Assembly (NCBI RefSeq): GCF_019399895.1
Contig: NC_091866.1
Span: forward strand, 541,501 to 605,500
Length of the DNA: 64,000 nt
Direction of reading: 5' to 3'
Source of the DNA: Cardiocondyla obscurior
Taxonomy: Eukaryota; Arthropoda; Insecta; Hymenoptera; Formicidae
A program made the translations under genes and the position numbers. Of the stretch, positions 1 to 14,400 are shown one piece after another (position 1 is the stretch's first letter; every line of letters begins with the position of its first letter). The notes under the pieces are model-generated. The model was not told the DNA's origin, searched no databases, and was given only the letters and a program-made list of their open reading frames with translations.

Positions 1-3000
1 ACAAAAGAGTGTTGCAATTCATTGTGCTCGCACGTGTATGGTAACAATTCAGTGAGTCACGCAATATTTTTCATTTATCCCTTTGAGGGATCTGTTTTTA
101 TAAAAACGTACAACGGACTTCGTCCGGCCGTAAAAATATTTTATTTATTTTTTACAAAACATCCGTTTAAAGTGGACCTGGCATGCCAGGCAACCAACAA
201 CTGATGAAATAGAACGGCGATGCATGCGAAAACGCGTTAGGTAATTCGGTGGATACTACACGTCCGGTAACTTTAACTAGGATACGTGAGATTATACGAG
301 AACGCCTTGTTGTTAGGTTGCTTATGTCGTTCTTCTCGTGCTAAGTAATACGAAAACAGTTTTATGCTAATGGCTTATTAGAAATGCAAATTGATAGGGC
401 TTTCGCCGGGGAAGAAAATATTTTGCAGTTTAATTCCACGCATGTCCCACCCTTCTTTCCGGCTTCTCTCTATCGTTTAAGTGTAATTTACTAAAAACTG
501 ATACGTACTTCTTAATTTCACCGCGGGAACAATCGGACGAGGGATTTGCTGTCACGCGGGATTGCAAAATTAAATCTATCGATTTCACTAAAAACGGATC
601 CAAAGTCAAGCTGTCGGAAATATCGCGAGCTCTTAAAATATTGTTTACTAATCGGATTTGCGGGTTTTTATTTTGCGCGACGCGGTAATATTGCACGGTA
701 CGAAAGAGGCGCCGTATATTCAACGTTGTAATTCGCGTGGCTGATGCTCTTGGGGCTCGGCCGCGTTTGCATATTGCTGAACCTTCATCAACCATGCTCT
801 TTTTCCACGTTTGCCTTGTCCCTTTAGACGTCGCTTCTCGTTTTACCGCGCTGCGACAACGGTGAATCAACGGATGAGGCACGTAAAAATTCATCAGCGT
901 CAATCGAAAAAGTAAGTCCGCGGGACAACGTGAGTTTGACGGTTACGGTCTCACTTCCAGTAGATTTGGATCCTGAGTGACGCCCGTTGGAATGAATATG
1001 CATGTCGTAACGATAATAAACTCGGCGTCGATTCCGCACACGAGAGCACGAGAAAAGCGAGAAGAAATGGGAGAAAAAAAAGTGTGAGAGAAAAAGAGAA
1101 CAAAAAACAGAAAAAGTAAAATAAAGATGGAAATACAACTCTCTCATTTGCTTCAGTGACTTGGCTAAGAACACGTGTAGCTACATTCGATCGATATTTA
1201 AATTCAAATGTTGTATTATCCGTAAAACGTCCAAACGTACGAGGACTCAGGAAATCGAAATAATTCCACGATGCTGATGTTGAAAAATTTTTACTGATTA
1301 AACCTCGGTCTATCTCGAAAGTCGCGCGTTGCAATGAACGGCGAAATTGGCATTATCATTGAACGATGGCAATAATCCACGGGTGGCAATAACAATCGCG
1401 AGCGATAATGATGATGGTTATTATTGTTCGTATTCGTTATGGCCGTCCACGCTTTTCCGACAAATCCGCATAAAAACGCAGACGGCTGAAAAACCGCGCT
1501 TAGCATCGCGAAATCGGGGATAACGAGTGGATCAGTGGCGCGAGCCCATATTTAAAGGGATAAACGCGGCAAATTGGTCGGATTCATAACGCCTGTGCTA
1601 TTGGCAGCTGGGCCGGGCAGATGCCGCCGTTGAAAAGCGGCGGAAAAAGCTCGGTCGTGATTTAAAATGCAGAATTGCCCGATATGCTTTTACATGTATA
1701 TTCGATCGACTATATCTTTGGCAAGGCCAACGGTGTCGTCTTTCTCGTTTCCAGAAGATCCACATCCCTCGGTATCAGACATATTTATTCGCGCGTTTTT
1801 ACGTTACAATCATTCCATCGAAATGTCGGGAATTTTTCAATTAACGACGTTGGATTTCCATCAACAACGCAGCAATCCTGTTGCAAAGTTTTTTTTTTTT
1901 TTACAGTATTTTCTTCCCGTTTACTCTTTCTCTCTCTATCTCTTGTTTATTTTATGCTTTTTATTACAAAATTTTTCAGGAATATAAAACACGATAAAAT
2001 ATTTTGAGACGTAAATCTGAGTATTCAGGTAGCGCAGGTCACGGTTGTTCAGAATTTATAGTAGACGACAAACAAGTAGGGAAAAAAGGATTATTCACAG
2101 TTCCTCTCAAAATTCATTTACGGAATCCTTGTCGCGTTCGAAATTTTCACTTTCGCGATCTTTCGCGCGATCGATCGATGGCTATTTTCCGTGGCTAAAT
2201 CCCGTGATTGATCTCTCGGCGTGACCTGTCGGGGATTAGACGATAGAAATTATTTACGAATCTCCGTTGTTGATTTATTGCGAAAGTTGTGGACGAATCG
2301 CGTCATACGCAACGCTCGACATTGTTTTTTTCCTACCGGAAGTGAGGCCGCAAATGTACGAGAGACGCGGTAGATTCTACCGAGAACTGATAACTTGGTG
2401 ATATATCTGCATGCAGATGCGATATCAAGGGGAACGAAACAACGCACCGGCCGTCCATTTTCGGAGCGCACAGAAATCCAGGCCGATCGCGATGCATGCA
2501 CGCATCGCGGTCAATAACGAAAGCCGCGGCGTACTGAGTTTGTTTTAACCCGCCCGCATTTTTAAACGGTACAAATGAGGATATTCGCTGAATCACGATA
2601 TAATGAACCGCGTAAATTTTAATGAATAAGACCGCCGACGTTACGTATTTCCAGGAAAATCCGCTCAGTGGTGCGCATCTTCGTATCCTGTTACTAACTA
2701 ACGATTCGTTTATTAATTTGCGATTTAAATGTACGGAAGTAACTGCCAGTTTAAGTTAAAATAAAATATATCAAACTTTAATATAACGACACGGGAATTA
2801 AGACAGCTAAGAATTTAACCTAACGATAAAATTAAAGATCGACAAGAAGGGTAATTTACCGAATTTAAGACATTACGAGTTGCGCTTAATTATGTTATCA
2901 CATTTGACGGTAAAGCTTTCTTGCGCGGCGAAAGAAGGACGATTCCATTATTTATTTCTAATCGTGCTTAATATGATTAATTTACGGGTGTCACTGGCGT

Positions 3001-6000
3001 GTACGCTGCTGTTTAAATATCTCACCGACATCTCCGAGTATTTGTGGACGTCGTAATGTCCTGGAAATGCTATCGGACGTCCATGTTTGGAATGCGTTTG
3101 AATGCATCGTACGTGTCCGTAGCGCGAACTAGTGACAAACTGCCGACTACGTTATCGGGTGCTAAATCCATTACGAATGGCAATGATTAATTAATACGAA
3201 AATGACAATTAATTAGGGAATCACCCACGTGTGGCATACATTAAAGGTCGCGTCACGAGGGTCCTTTAAACGAGAGAAAAGGATCACGTCGAAAGAATAT
3301 TTTTATGCATCATCTAATAAACCAAAATTAAAAAAAAAAAAAAAAAAAGCAGAATAGAAACCTAAAAATACCAAGAATATTCAGTGTATTTAATTAAAAG
3401 GTTTGTTCCATCGCTCGGTTTTTAATAACGTCTTATTTATCGGTGATAAAAGCGACGACAGCGCATCGATTTGAAGATTTGTGGTTATTGCACCGCGAAA
3501 AATCCATTCGCGATAACCGCAGGCAATGTGAAATCGTTTCATCTTATGTACAGCTTGGGCGCTGTTGTTCGAGCTTTTACACAGTCAAACATCCGCGAAA
3601 GAGTCGATAAAGTGTCACACCATCGCCCGAGGCGCGTCAAGACTTCTTACCCCGTATTTTGTTTCCATCAGACCACGAGCTTCGTTGATAACAGGCGTAT
3701 ACCACGAAGAAATTATTTTTTTAATCAGATACGTAAGAAAATTATCTTTTCCGCATTAATAATGGTTTTTATTTATTTGCTTATTTTTTTTTTTGTTCGG
3801 AAAGAAGAAATTATTGCACGTGAATAATAACTGAATAATGCATTAATATATAACACTTTTTAATATTATTATTATTATTAATGTAATTTTAATCTAATTA
3901 GACGGGAAAGATTACTTAATAACTTCCCATACGGAAATTTCATATATCTCAACGTAAATGTGATAAAGTATATCGATGTAACACATCGCCTGGAACAAAT
4001 TATTCATGTTACGCGGTAGATACTGATAAAGACGTCGTATCTTACGGTTATGGTGATACCGCAGTAAATTACTCGGCAAACGAGTAAAACCCGAACTGTA
4101 CGGGAAATTTGCGGAAGGTAGACCGTGTGTCAAGTGCATTCCGTGCCGGATTAATTATTAAAGGCGTTTTGCCGGGGCGCGCAACGATCCGGTCCACATC
4201 ACCGCCGCGTTATACAATCAATTATAACGCTCGTCTTCCGCCGAGTTATTGTACTACAAGTACATTTAATTAGCGAAATTCCCTTAGTGACTCGACGGCA
4301 AGCCTCAAAAAATATTCCAGTAACGAGATTAACGATGAAGAGCATAACTTATATTGCGAGCGTGAAAATGCAAGCGTGAATAATATACTTCTATTGTATT
4401 AATTCAAGTTAAATTAAAGTGTCCTCAATCGGACTTGATTTCTTTCTTTGAAAAAAATAAAAGAAAAACGCACAGAGATGACATGCGAGTATCACGATTT
4501 TATTTATTTATCATTATTTATCTAGCAAAAAAAAAATATATTTTTAAGCTCGTAATTTTCTCTCACGCTTGTTCGGTGAATTAAAGCAATGATTACGATT
4601 GAGTAAACGCAGAGCATTAAGCATTTGCAGAATCGTCATTTAGTTCGAGAAGAAGAGAGAGATCTCGAGAGCGATCAACTTGACGCTGATATACACCCCG
4701 TGCAAAATGGAAATCCGTGCTTTCTACTTCTTTCAACACTGGTGAATACGACGTTAATAGAGCGATGGGGATTTGGGCGAAATCCTTTCCTCCAAATCCG
4801 GACCGGCTAATGGCTCCCGTCCCTTTCCTTCACGGTAGCCCGATTTCTGATCGGATTCTGAAATGTTTTCTCCTCTCGTCGCGGCCGCTCGCGTCGCCTC
4901 GGGTGTCGCGCGCGGATGCTCTCTCGGTAGAGGCAGAATTTATATTCTATGCAGGGAATATGCCGTTACTGTTGCAAAACTGTAAACACGACGGAGCGCA
5001 AGGAGTGATTTTACATTCCTCCCACCGTTCCCGCTGATTTCGGAAGCGCCGCTATCTCGTTTCTCAGCGATACGATTTGACAATCTCGGCGAGGATATTT
5101 CCCGAAGAAAGATTCCGAATTCATCTTGCAGTTTTTCGAAGAAGGATTTATTTATCCCGTTCCGTTTGCGTGCGATACACTTGCCTACCATATGCCGCGT
5201 CACGTATTGTGTAAAAAAAAAAAAAATTGCTTCCAGTGATGAAGCACAGCAACTAAAAGCTATTATTTTATAATATTTGCTCCCGTGTTTGCGAAACACA
5301 ACTGCAAACATTTCGCGTTTGTTTGAATATTTGCAAGTTCTTGCGCCGGCTCTCGTCTGTTTAAATAATTTTAAAATCTATAATTTTTATATGACATATT
5401 TATCCCGCTGCGCACCCGAACGGGTTTATATCTCCAAATATTTGGAGGCAAATAGAATGTCCCTCTTCTCTCATTTTTCAAGATGCAATATTTGTGATCG
5501 TACGTTTACTCGCAAACGCTTGTTGACCAATGGCAACTTGGAAAATCCAATTTACAGCGATCTGGACGGTCGCGAGCGAGTGTCCAAATACAATCCTAGG
5601 CGTTTTCGTTTAATTTACTGCGCGTACGTTATCTTATCTTTCGCGATTTTACTCTCATAAAAATAAAATGGCGAAAAATTGCCTGTCGGGAGTATCATTC
5701 GAACTTACGTGTGTCACGTCGACATTTCGCGGCTCAATAAAATCGCCCGGGCGCCTGTAAAAAGTTCATTCCCGAATAGACATTACCGGACGTAAGTAAT
5801 TGGCCGGACGGCCAAACCGGATCTATCGGTCGACAAAACTTCCCTGACGGTGTGCGCGACGTCGTTCGTTTTTCCTCGCGTGCCATTCAGATCCGGAAGG
5901 TTTTTTTTTTTTTTTTTACCCCGCCTTCCTAGTCGCGATACACGCACACGCGCTCGTGTACGCGCGTACACAGAGCCGGCCATCCGGAATTTTACCCTCG

Positions 6001-8483
6001 GGATATTTTTCTCCCTCGTCACGTCCAGCGAGCTGCGCAACGCAGCGTCGCGTCTTTGTGCAGTCTTTTCCTTCCTCGCCGCATTTCTTCGTCTATTCCG
6101 TCCCATCCCGCCCCCGCGCGCGATCTGTTTTCCCATTCTCTTTCTCCGCTCAGCTCTACCCTTTGTTGCCTTCTGCTCCTTCGAGTTTTTCCAGCGACAG
6201 AGCTTTTTCTATCCTACTCTCGTGTCTCGTTTTCGTCTCGCGAGCTAGATTCAACGGCAGTATCTCAAAGGTCTCGTCGACGTTCTTAAAATATGCTTGG
6301 CACCTTGTCTCGTTTTCTTTCTTTTTTTGTTCCCCCCCTTTGATTTCCCGGAAGTGGATTTATAGGCGTAAAGCCTTAACTGAAAACCTTGTAGAGTCGA
6401 AACCAAGGGCCCATGGTAGTAATGAAATTTTATCTTCCCGTGAACACGTTACCTCGAGCTTACTCCATTTTATCCGAATTAAATATTCCGCGATAATTTT
6501 TTTTTATCTTTTACGAACCTTCGCGCTGAGAGTACATAACACGGGGTTAATTTAGATTTATTTGATTCTACCTCTTTTTTTTTTTTGTCTTTTCTACCTG
6601 TTTACTCTTCTTCACTCTCGCGATAACACTATCACCGAGCATGAAAACTGAATATATTTATGTCTTACTGCATTCGCGAGCCGACTTCTCTTTCGAAAGG
6701 AAACGAAATAAAGAGCTTCCGCTCGGTTCCTTCGCGGTTCTATCGTCCAACTCTTTTCCTACATTTCTGCACCCTCTATGAACCCGGCACTTATTACATC
6801 AGCGATTTTCCCTCAAACCATCGGCGGTCTCCTTTTGTCGAAAGATTCTTATTTACAATGCGCGGAAAAAAAAAACGACATCGGCGCTAACTAGGAGGTC
6901 CTTCCCATTCATTTGTACTTTGTTTATCGAAACGGAAACTGGGCGAACAAAAAGAAACTCGCAATAAATGCTTCTTTTGACGTTCAACGAGTCGGAGTTA
7001 ATGTCAATCGGCTTCGTGTCCGTTTTATCGCGGAAATAAAACTCCATGAGTTTAATTTTAAATTTATCTTGCTTAATTATGTGATAAATCTCGGGTTACT
7101 CATTTGGGATATCAAGAATCTTTCATCTTACAAGTATAATTTCCAAGATGTAAGCGCGTAAACATTGAAATACTTGAAGTTAATCGAGTCTACCGCGAAG
7201 AACATTTTATTTATCCAGTAATAATGGAAGGGGAGGAAGGAGCAGAAGTACATTTGCTTGCTCGGTCGAGTTTCATAATTACGCAATGCACCGGTAGATC
7301 AGCCCGAACTTTCTTTCTCTGTGAACTTTACGAAAAAGAAGATCTTGATTATTCTTCTCGTTGCCTCGTCGCGCGGATTTGCGCTTTGACGCGCCGCGAG
7401 CGCTTTAATCGAGTGCTTATCGCGAAATTAATATTGGAGCAACGATAGCTCTGAGAACCTACTTTCTGACAAAAAAAAGTTTCGATGAAAGGGAGATTTT
7501 ACGGCATTATAAACAAAGACACGTAACAAAGGGTTATTACAATAACTTTCAGGTCGTTAATTTTACCTCTCGATAACGATAACGTTTTATTAAATAAAAT
7601 TGTATTAATAGAAAAATAACGAATATTATGGACGTGATAATTACAACTTTCGTGATTATTTTTATTCCTGACCGGCTGCTTCATCGTGCATTGAAATTCA
7701 TGTGCACCGCGCGCGTGTTAGTCTAGCAATTAACGTACGTACAAGTTTCTAATGGAATGATTACGCGACGGTGCAGAAAAATGGTGCAAGGGTGCCAATA
7801 TCAGACAGAAGTATCTTCCTCTCTCGTTTACGCTTTACTTAGCAAAATACAAAAAGGGACGGGAGCCCGAGTTGAAATACATCCCACGCGCTTGGCGCGG
7901 TCTATAATTATATTCCGGGTGTAACGTCCCTCAATGAACTTCGCCAGTGAGCTTTACGAGAACGAAACGATCGTCACAATTTCTCGCCCCGTCGTTAGCG
8001 CAACGATGTCGCGGAGTCTAACGGCAGCCTGCAGAAAAATACGACGGTGTCGTAAAGCCGGCAAGATACACGCATAACATCTATAATAATTTTCTTCGTC
8101 GGGTTTTTATCACCGACTTTACTTGCGTTAAAGCATAAAAAAAAAAAAAGAAAGAGAGAGAGAGAGAGCGAATATACAGGGTCACCACGAGTCTCTTTGC
8201 ACTTTTATTTAGCACATCGTCGACGCATCGAGGATGCACTTTGTGACTAGAATATGCAAGTTTACGACGAAATGAAAAGCGTTCTTTTTCGTAAATTCGC
8301 CTAAACTTATCACGCAGTTCATGTATGTTCAAATATCTACAGCATCTCTCCGTCGTGCGATAATTTTGCGAAAGGACTTGTAATATTTTGCGCGAAATTC
8401 TACCTTCATGTTTGTTAAGAAATACGCGTGTTGTGCGAATTGAACAGTTTATTAACTAACGTTTTATATTTGTCACGTTGCAG
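1..8483. other. No recognised gene; probable intron or upstream region of the DPP4-like gene
   Basis: I looked here for exons encoding the DPP4 N terminus (signal anchor, the D-W-V-Y-E stretch before the first recognised exon) and found none. The open frames are short and have no family resemblance. Visible content: an A19 run at 3330-3348, a long T run near 5900, a GA-repeat at 8152-8168, and mixed CpG-rich and AT-rich sequence typical of the introns further on. Confidence 0.5.
8152..8168 (+). repeat. Short GA dinucleotide repeat
   Basis: A poly-A run is followed directly by alternating GA over about 17 bases, roughly 300 bases before the first recognised DPP4 exon. Simple microsatellite; it may bind GAGA-type factors, but nothing in the sequence demonstrates that. 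Confidence 0.7.
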
Positions 8484-11400
8484 AGGAAGTATTCAGCTCA
8501 AACAAGGCGCTCTGGTTTTCCCCCAGCGGTACTAAACTGGTCTTCGGTTATTTCGATGACTCTAATACTCCTATTATGACCATACCGTTTTACGGATACC
8601 CTGGAAGCTTAACTTTCCAATACACGTCGGCGATACCGATCCACTATCCTAAAGTAAGTATACACGAACGTCTCTCGTTGTAATTTTACGTACTTGTAAG
8701 TTTATTTTGATTTAGAGGTATATGCAAAAATTTAAATATAATATATTTTCATTACGCGTACGAATAAATAATAAAATGGACTTTATACATTTCCTACGCG
8801 ATGATATTTTATGCGCGACACGTCCGTGGGATTTTTCCGCAATATTTTGCGTTTTTAATATTCGCCATTTTAATTGATTGTCTTTTCTGGGTGAAAGGCG
8901 TTTGCATAATGTGGAAAATGCAATTTTTTTTCGCGAAGAAAATATAATGTCTCTTTAAAAGACAGCGATTTCAGGCGTTAGACGCTTTCAAGAACGGTCT
9001 CTCTCACTTTGTCTTCCTATGAACTTTCATGTCGCGTCACCGCACCGTCCAAGATATGAAAAGCTATCTAACCGAAGTTTACATCTTGAAAGGATGAGCG
9101 GAATGCAAGGGTGGCATCTTTGCATTTTTCAATGTCTTCTTATGACTCGCGATTGACACCGTCGAAAAAGTCGTGGCGTTACGTAAAAACAAAAAGAATT
9201 TGATGTTGATTTAACCTGTGAATGACATCTTTGTCTTCACATGGCAATTCGCGAGAAGGAACTTTCCTCGAATACGTGAAAAAGTCCAGAGATAAGCGAG
9301 TTTCAGAAAAAAATGTAATCAAGCGTCAAAATTATTATATTTATGTATTTATATTTAAAATTAATAAAACAGCTAAAATTTTTTTTATATCAATTATTTT
9401 TTTATCAGAAAAATTTTAAAAGTTATTAATGAAGAGAATATTAAATATACATACTTATTACATATCTAATATGTTAGAAAAATAATGATAAATCATAAAA
9501 ATATATGTTTTAATTATTAAAACTCTTTTTGAAATTATATTATTATTAGAAGCTTTCATGATGCTTTCATAATAATTTTGCGGTGAGATCGTATCTGCAA
9601 CGATTAAATTTTTTTTTTGTTTTTTTGATACCCAATGGATCGAATGGAAACGAAATGGAGATCATACAAGTCTCCATGACAAATGCAACCTCGGTATTTT
9701 TGGTGAATCGAATTTTCTCCCGAAAAGCGTGATTGAATTTCAAGTTTTGACGTGCAGTTTTACTCCGAGTACCGCTGTCACCTTTTAAAGATGCGATTTT
9801 ACAAACACGTAAACTTCCAGCCGCGGATTAAAGTCACAGCCTCGTCAGCTGGGCGATTTATTTTGATGCGCAAACCGCCATTCTGTCATTTTCCCCCCCG
9901 AGTACATTTATCTGGATTTCTTTCGCGACTTTATTATACTTCAAAGCTCGCGCTCTAAGCGACATTTTAACAGAATTGCAGTGAATTTTATTTACTCAAG
10001 TTTCTGCCGATTTTGTTTTATTCGCACGGCTGCAGTAAATGGAATTGTCATTAATATTCATTTATGTCAAAGCGAAAATATATTGTGAAAAAGACGAGTT
10101 TGTTCTGTAAATATTTGCATTTGCGCAAAATTTCAAATTCCCCTGAAATTATAATGAAATGCAAATATGACCGAGCGATTGGAATAATTTTATTTTATGA
10201 TTTTAAAGTAGGTTGTTACTTTAAATCGAAATAGTTCGCAATAAATACGCCATTTGAGAATTATCGATGAAAACGGCATTAAATATATCGCGCAAAATAT
10301 GCAAAATTTGTGTCGACTTCTAAAATCTTGCATTTTATCGAAATGACGTGCGATAATATTTCTTTCGATTGATACATAATAGACAACGCAGTATTGCATA
10401 ATTTACAGAATTTACCAAAGTAAATTGTAGGTATATTAATACACGAAACATATTTCGCATGTAACTGACAAAGTTATTCAATGAGAATTCCGCGCGTGAT
10501 GCGAAATGCGAATGCAACCAGTACAATATTATTCGCGTAGCGCATAATATAACTCAATTAAAATTTTTACGAAACTTTATTCTGGAAATTCAATTATTAA
10601 ATTCACTTCGTTACACTAAAGAAACGCTTATTAAATAATGAAGTTTTCACGTCTTTCATGTCATTAACGTCGCTTACTACTGTCTCGCAGAAAGTTAAGT
10701 TCTTGCAGAAAATGAGAAATTTCTCAAATTTACTAAAACGTAATCAAGAGTCATCCTAAAGCTACGCGCAAACAGCCGGAACGACCGACCCAAGGCGACA
10801 CCGCCGTTACTTTTTGATGAAGCGGGAGAGCCGCTCTATACGACAGTAAATTAATATTAGTAGAATATCGCGAAGTCGAACAAATGAATACACTGCGAGC
10901 GGCAATTACGACGCTTCGCATCTTGGGATTAAATAAGATTGTCATTAAAACTTTCGGTATTACGACGACAGGATTTTCAGATGCACTTTAAGTAATCAGC
11001 GAAGAAACAGCCGTGGTGGATAGAGAATCGAAGATTTATGTTTTCAATTCCATTGAAACACTTTCGCGTAAACAGCTTTTGCAAACAAGTTTTTTTTTTT
11101 TTGTTGCATTTTGCAAAGAAATTGCGTTTCTTATAAATATATATTTAATTATTTTTACGTTTTCCGCAAAAATTAAACGATCGTATCTTTAAAAAGCCGT
11201 GTATGTAATAATTAGTATTAGACGTTAAATTTATTTAAACACGATTTACGTATCAATATTATTTTATATGATTTTATATATTTCATTATTTTATAAAAAT
11301 AATATTATTTTGTCCCCATCGTTTACGCATTGTAAAAAAAAACATGCGACTCACCGATCTGCATGAGCGTCAACGGAGTTGTAGATGCTGCCGGTGACTG

Positions 11401-14400
11401 TAACATAAAATAAAAATATATTAATATAAAGATATTGAAAACAGATTAAAAAAAAAAAATTTACGCGTCTTTAATTGATTTTTAAAATTAAATAAATAAA
11501 AACAAAATTATTTATTCATAAAACAAACTTAGTAATTTTTTTGTAAAGTAAAATTAATGCTTACCTAAAAGTTGCTCCGTTGATGCAGGATGCCCGTCCC
11601 GGGCCTGCTCCTCCTCTCAGTTTGGGACGTGTCGAGCCATCCTTCCGCGCACTGGTCACTCGCGAACGCGCTAGAATTAATTACTATCGTCAGAATTATT
11701 CGCTATACACTTTTGCGCATTATTCTACGACACATTCAGTTAGAAAAAATCGAATAGTAAAATTTCTTCGCGCGCTAACTTATTCGGCACTCCCGAAACG
11801 GCCGACGAATTCTGCAATTCGTTTAATCAGTATATTCGGCGACGAGAACATCTGAATTCCCCTTCGGATTTTCATTGAAATAAAACAAGAGTTTTGCTTC
11901 AATAATATCCTCGGAGAAGCGAGCTGAAATAATATCAAGTTAAATTACATACAGTTGTTGTATGTAATTTATATTGATATACTGTATATTAAATAATTGA
12001 AATTAGTGTTTCAACATATATGAAATAAATGAGTTTTTTGTTTTTAATATTATTTTATTTCATATTTTATTATTCCGTACGCGTATGTATTAATTTATTA
12101 TATTAATTTAAATTAGACTTTTTATGCAATTTTTCCGCGTGATAATATAAAATTTCCCACCCGAATTGCTTACAATATTAAAAAAAAACAAAGAACCATG
12201 TCATGCGACTCACCGGTCGATACGTTGCAGCGGAGGATGATCCTGTAACACACAAATAAAACGAATAAATTCTAGAGGTGTTCGAATTAATATCATCTGA
12301 ATAAAATAATGAAAAAATAAATATAATAAAGATAAAAAATAAAAAATAAAATAAGTAAAAAGAAATTTGTTTACGCGCCTCTAATTAATTTCTTAAGTCG
12401 ACAATTAAGACTCAAGTTATTTATCGTCCGAACAAGATTTTTTAGCGATTAAATCATTTTAAAATTAAAAACTTTCGTCTCTACCAATTATGAAACTTTT
12501 CATTACTTTTTAATTGCTATTGAAGCCACAAGATCGATCCAGATAAATAACAAAAAACTATTAATTAATAAAAAAAAAAAGAAAAAAAGAACTACGCTTA
12601 CCACGGGGTTGCTCCGCTGATGCCAGATGCCTCTCCAAGGCCTCCTCCTCCTCTCAGAAACGGACATCTCTCACGGACATCAGTGACGACGTCTTTGAAT
12701 CTTAATCTGAAACAAAAAGAGGTCTACTTGATTAGTATCACGTTTAACAATTCCATGAGTATTCGCTTTCACCCATCGCGACGAAATGTAATACTAACGC
12801 GCGGATAAAATATGACGAATTAAGTTGCCACGTAAAAATCATACAACGTAAAAGTTAACTCGCATCCGCGATATCGTTATTCATCGAATTTAATTACCCT
12901 TCGATCAACTTGGGAACTGAGTTACCCATGTATTCTGCGCGCGGACTGTGTGCGAGTGAACTGCTCGGTCTCTGATTGAGGACTGCGACAGTAGTGGGGG
13001 AACTGAAGAATGTCGGGCGAGCTTTTGTACGCCGAAAGCCACCCGCGCCCGGCTTTGTTTGTATACTTCAACTCTCGCTTTGACCGATACCGCTATACCA
13101 TAGTTTAACGCGTTAAAAAAGAATATTCATACAGAAAATATCATTGTGAATATTATGCCACATAGTTTAGCGTTTTAATATATGTAACATGAATCTTTTC
13201 ACATTCTTTCCTCTAGCTGTTCTTATTTTACCTTATTCTACTCTATTCTACTCTACTCTATTCTACTCCACTTTACTCTACTCTTGCCATTATTATTCGA
13301 TTTATTTTCACGAGAAATCTGTTTCTCTGCTTCAGAGCGGCACAACGAATCCAACAGTCAAACTATTTTGCGTCGATCTCGACATGGTAGTGAAGGGTAA
13401 CGTGACTTTGGTGGAAATCGAACATCCACCGGAGCTGTCTACCTCTGAAAGGATTCTATCAGCGGTGGACTTCCCCACGGACACTCTCGTGTACGCGACT
13501 TGGATGAACCGGGTGCAGAATAGGGCGTATTTCCAACTCTGCGACGTCGACAGTCTGCTGCCAAATTGCACGATAGTAGGTATTTCTTCATTTTCGTGCG
13601 CGAGAGACAATTCCCCGGTTCCGGATATGGCGCGAAGTCCTGGCGGGGGGGGGGGGAGAGAATTCGTTCGATCCTATCTTTCATAGAGAATTCGCGTTCT
13701 TTCTCTCATTCTCTTTCCCCGAGCTTTCGCAGATCTTAATTTAAACAAGCGCTCTTCCTTTAGTTGGGCGATAGTATTTTAATTAGTGCGCGCTCGCCCG
13801 CGGCTCGGCTAATTCGCAGTTCCGTGCGAGTCTTTCGCGACTGCTTCTCGGTGAACTTCGCCGCTACAAATTCCAAGTATCGGTAAAGATTTCGTATTAC
13901 AAAATTTTACGATTAATTTAATTTTGCGCTTGTTAAACAATAATTCGGTATATAAATTTTTGTGAAAACCGTCAGCTTAATTTGTTGAAAAAGAAAAAAA
14001 AAAATACCGAAATATAAAAGCGATATCGATAAATTGAGCGATGAAGGAATGTTAATAGCAACCTCTTTTTTACGAGCGACGATACAACTTAATTAAATTG
14101 ACAGCGTACAATTTGCTGACCGGGGAACATTTGATTACTCCTAGGCGCTCTCATATAGCGAGAAAAACGGCTGGGTGGAACAATTTGAAGCGCCTATATT
14201 CAGCGAGGACGGTACGTCGTTTCTTCTGATATTACCGCAGAAACAGAAGAACGGCAGCAATTGGCGACACGTTGTGCTGGTTACGAATGCAACTAGCGGG
14301 AGACCGACCACCACTGCTCTCACCTCTGGTTATTTCGTTGTAACGGAGATCGTAACCTGGGATCAAGGAGACTCGTATCTGTGAGTAGGAATATAATTTA

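Noticed and set aside
5783..6555. Overlapping frames of 117-199 codons on both strands
   Set aside because: Low-complexity Arg/Ser/Phe-rich composition from pyrimidine-rich DNA, no domain, and no consistent splice context.
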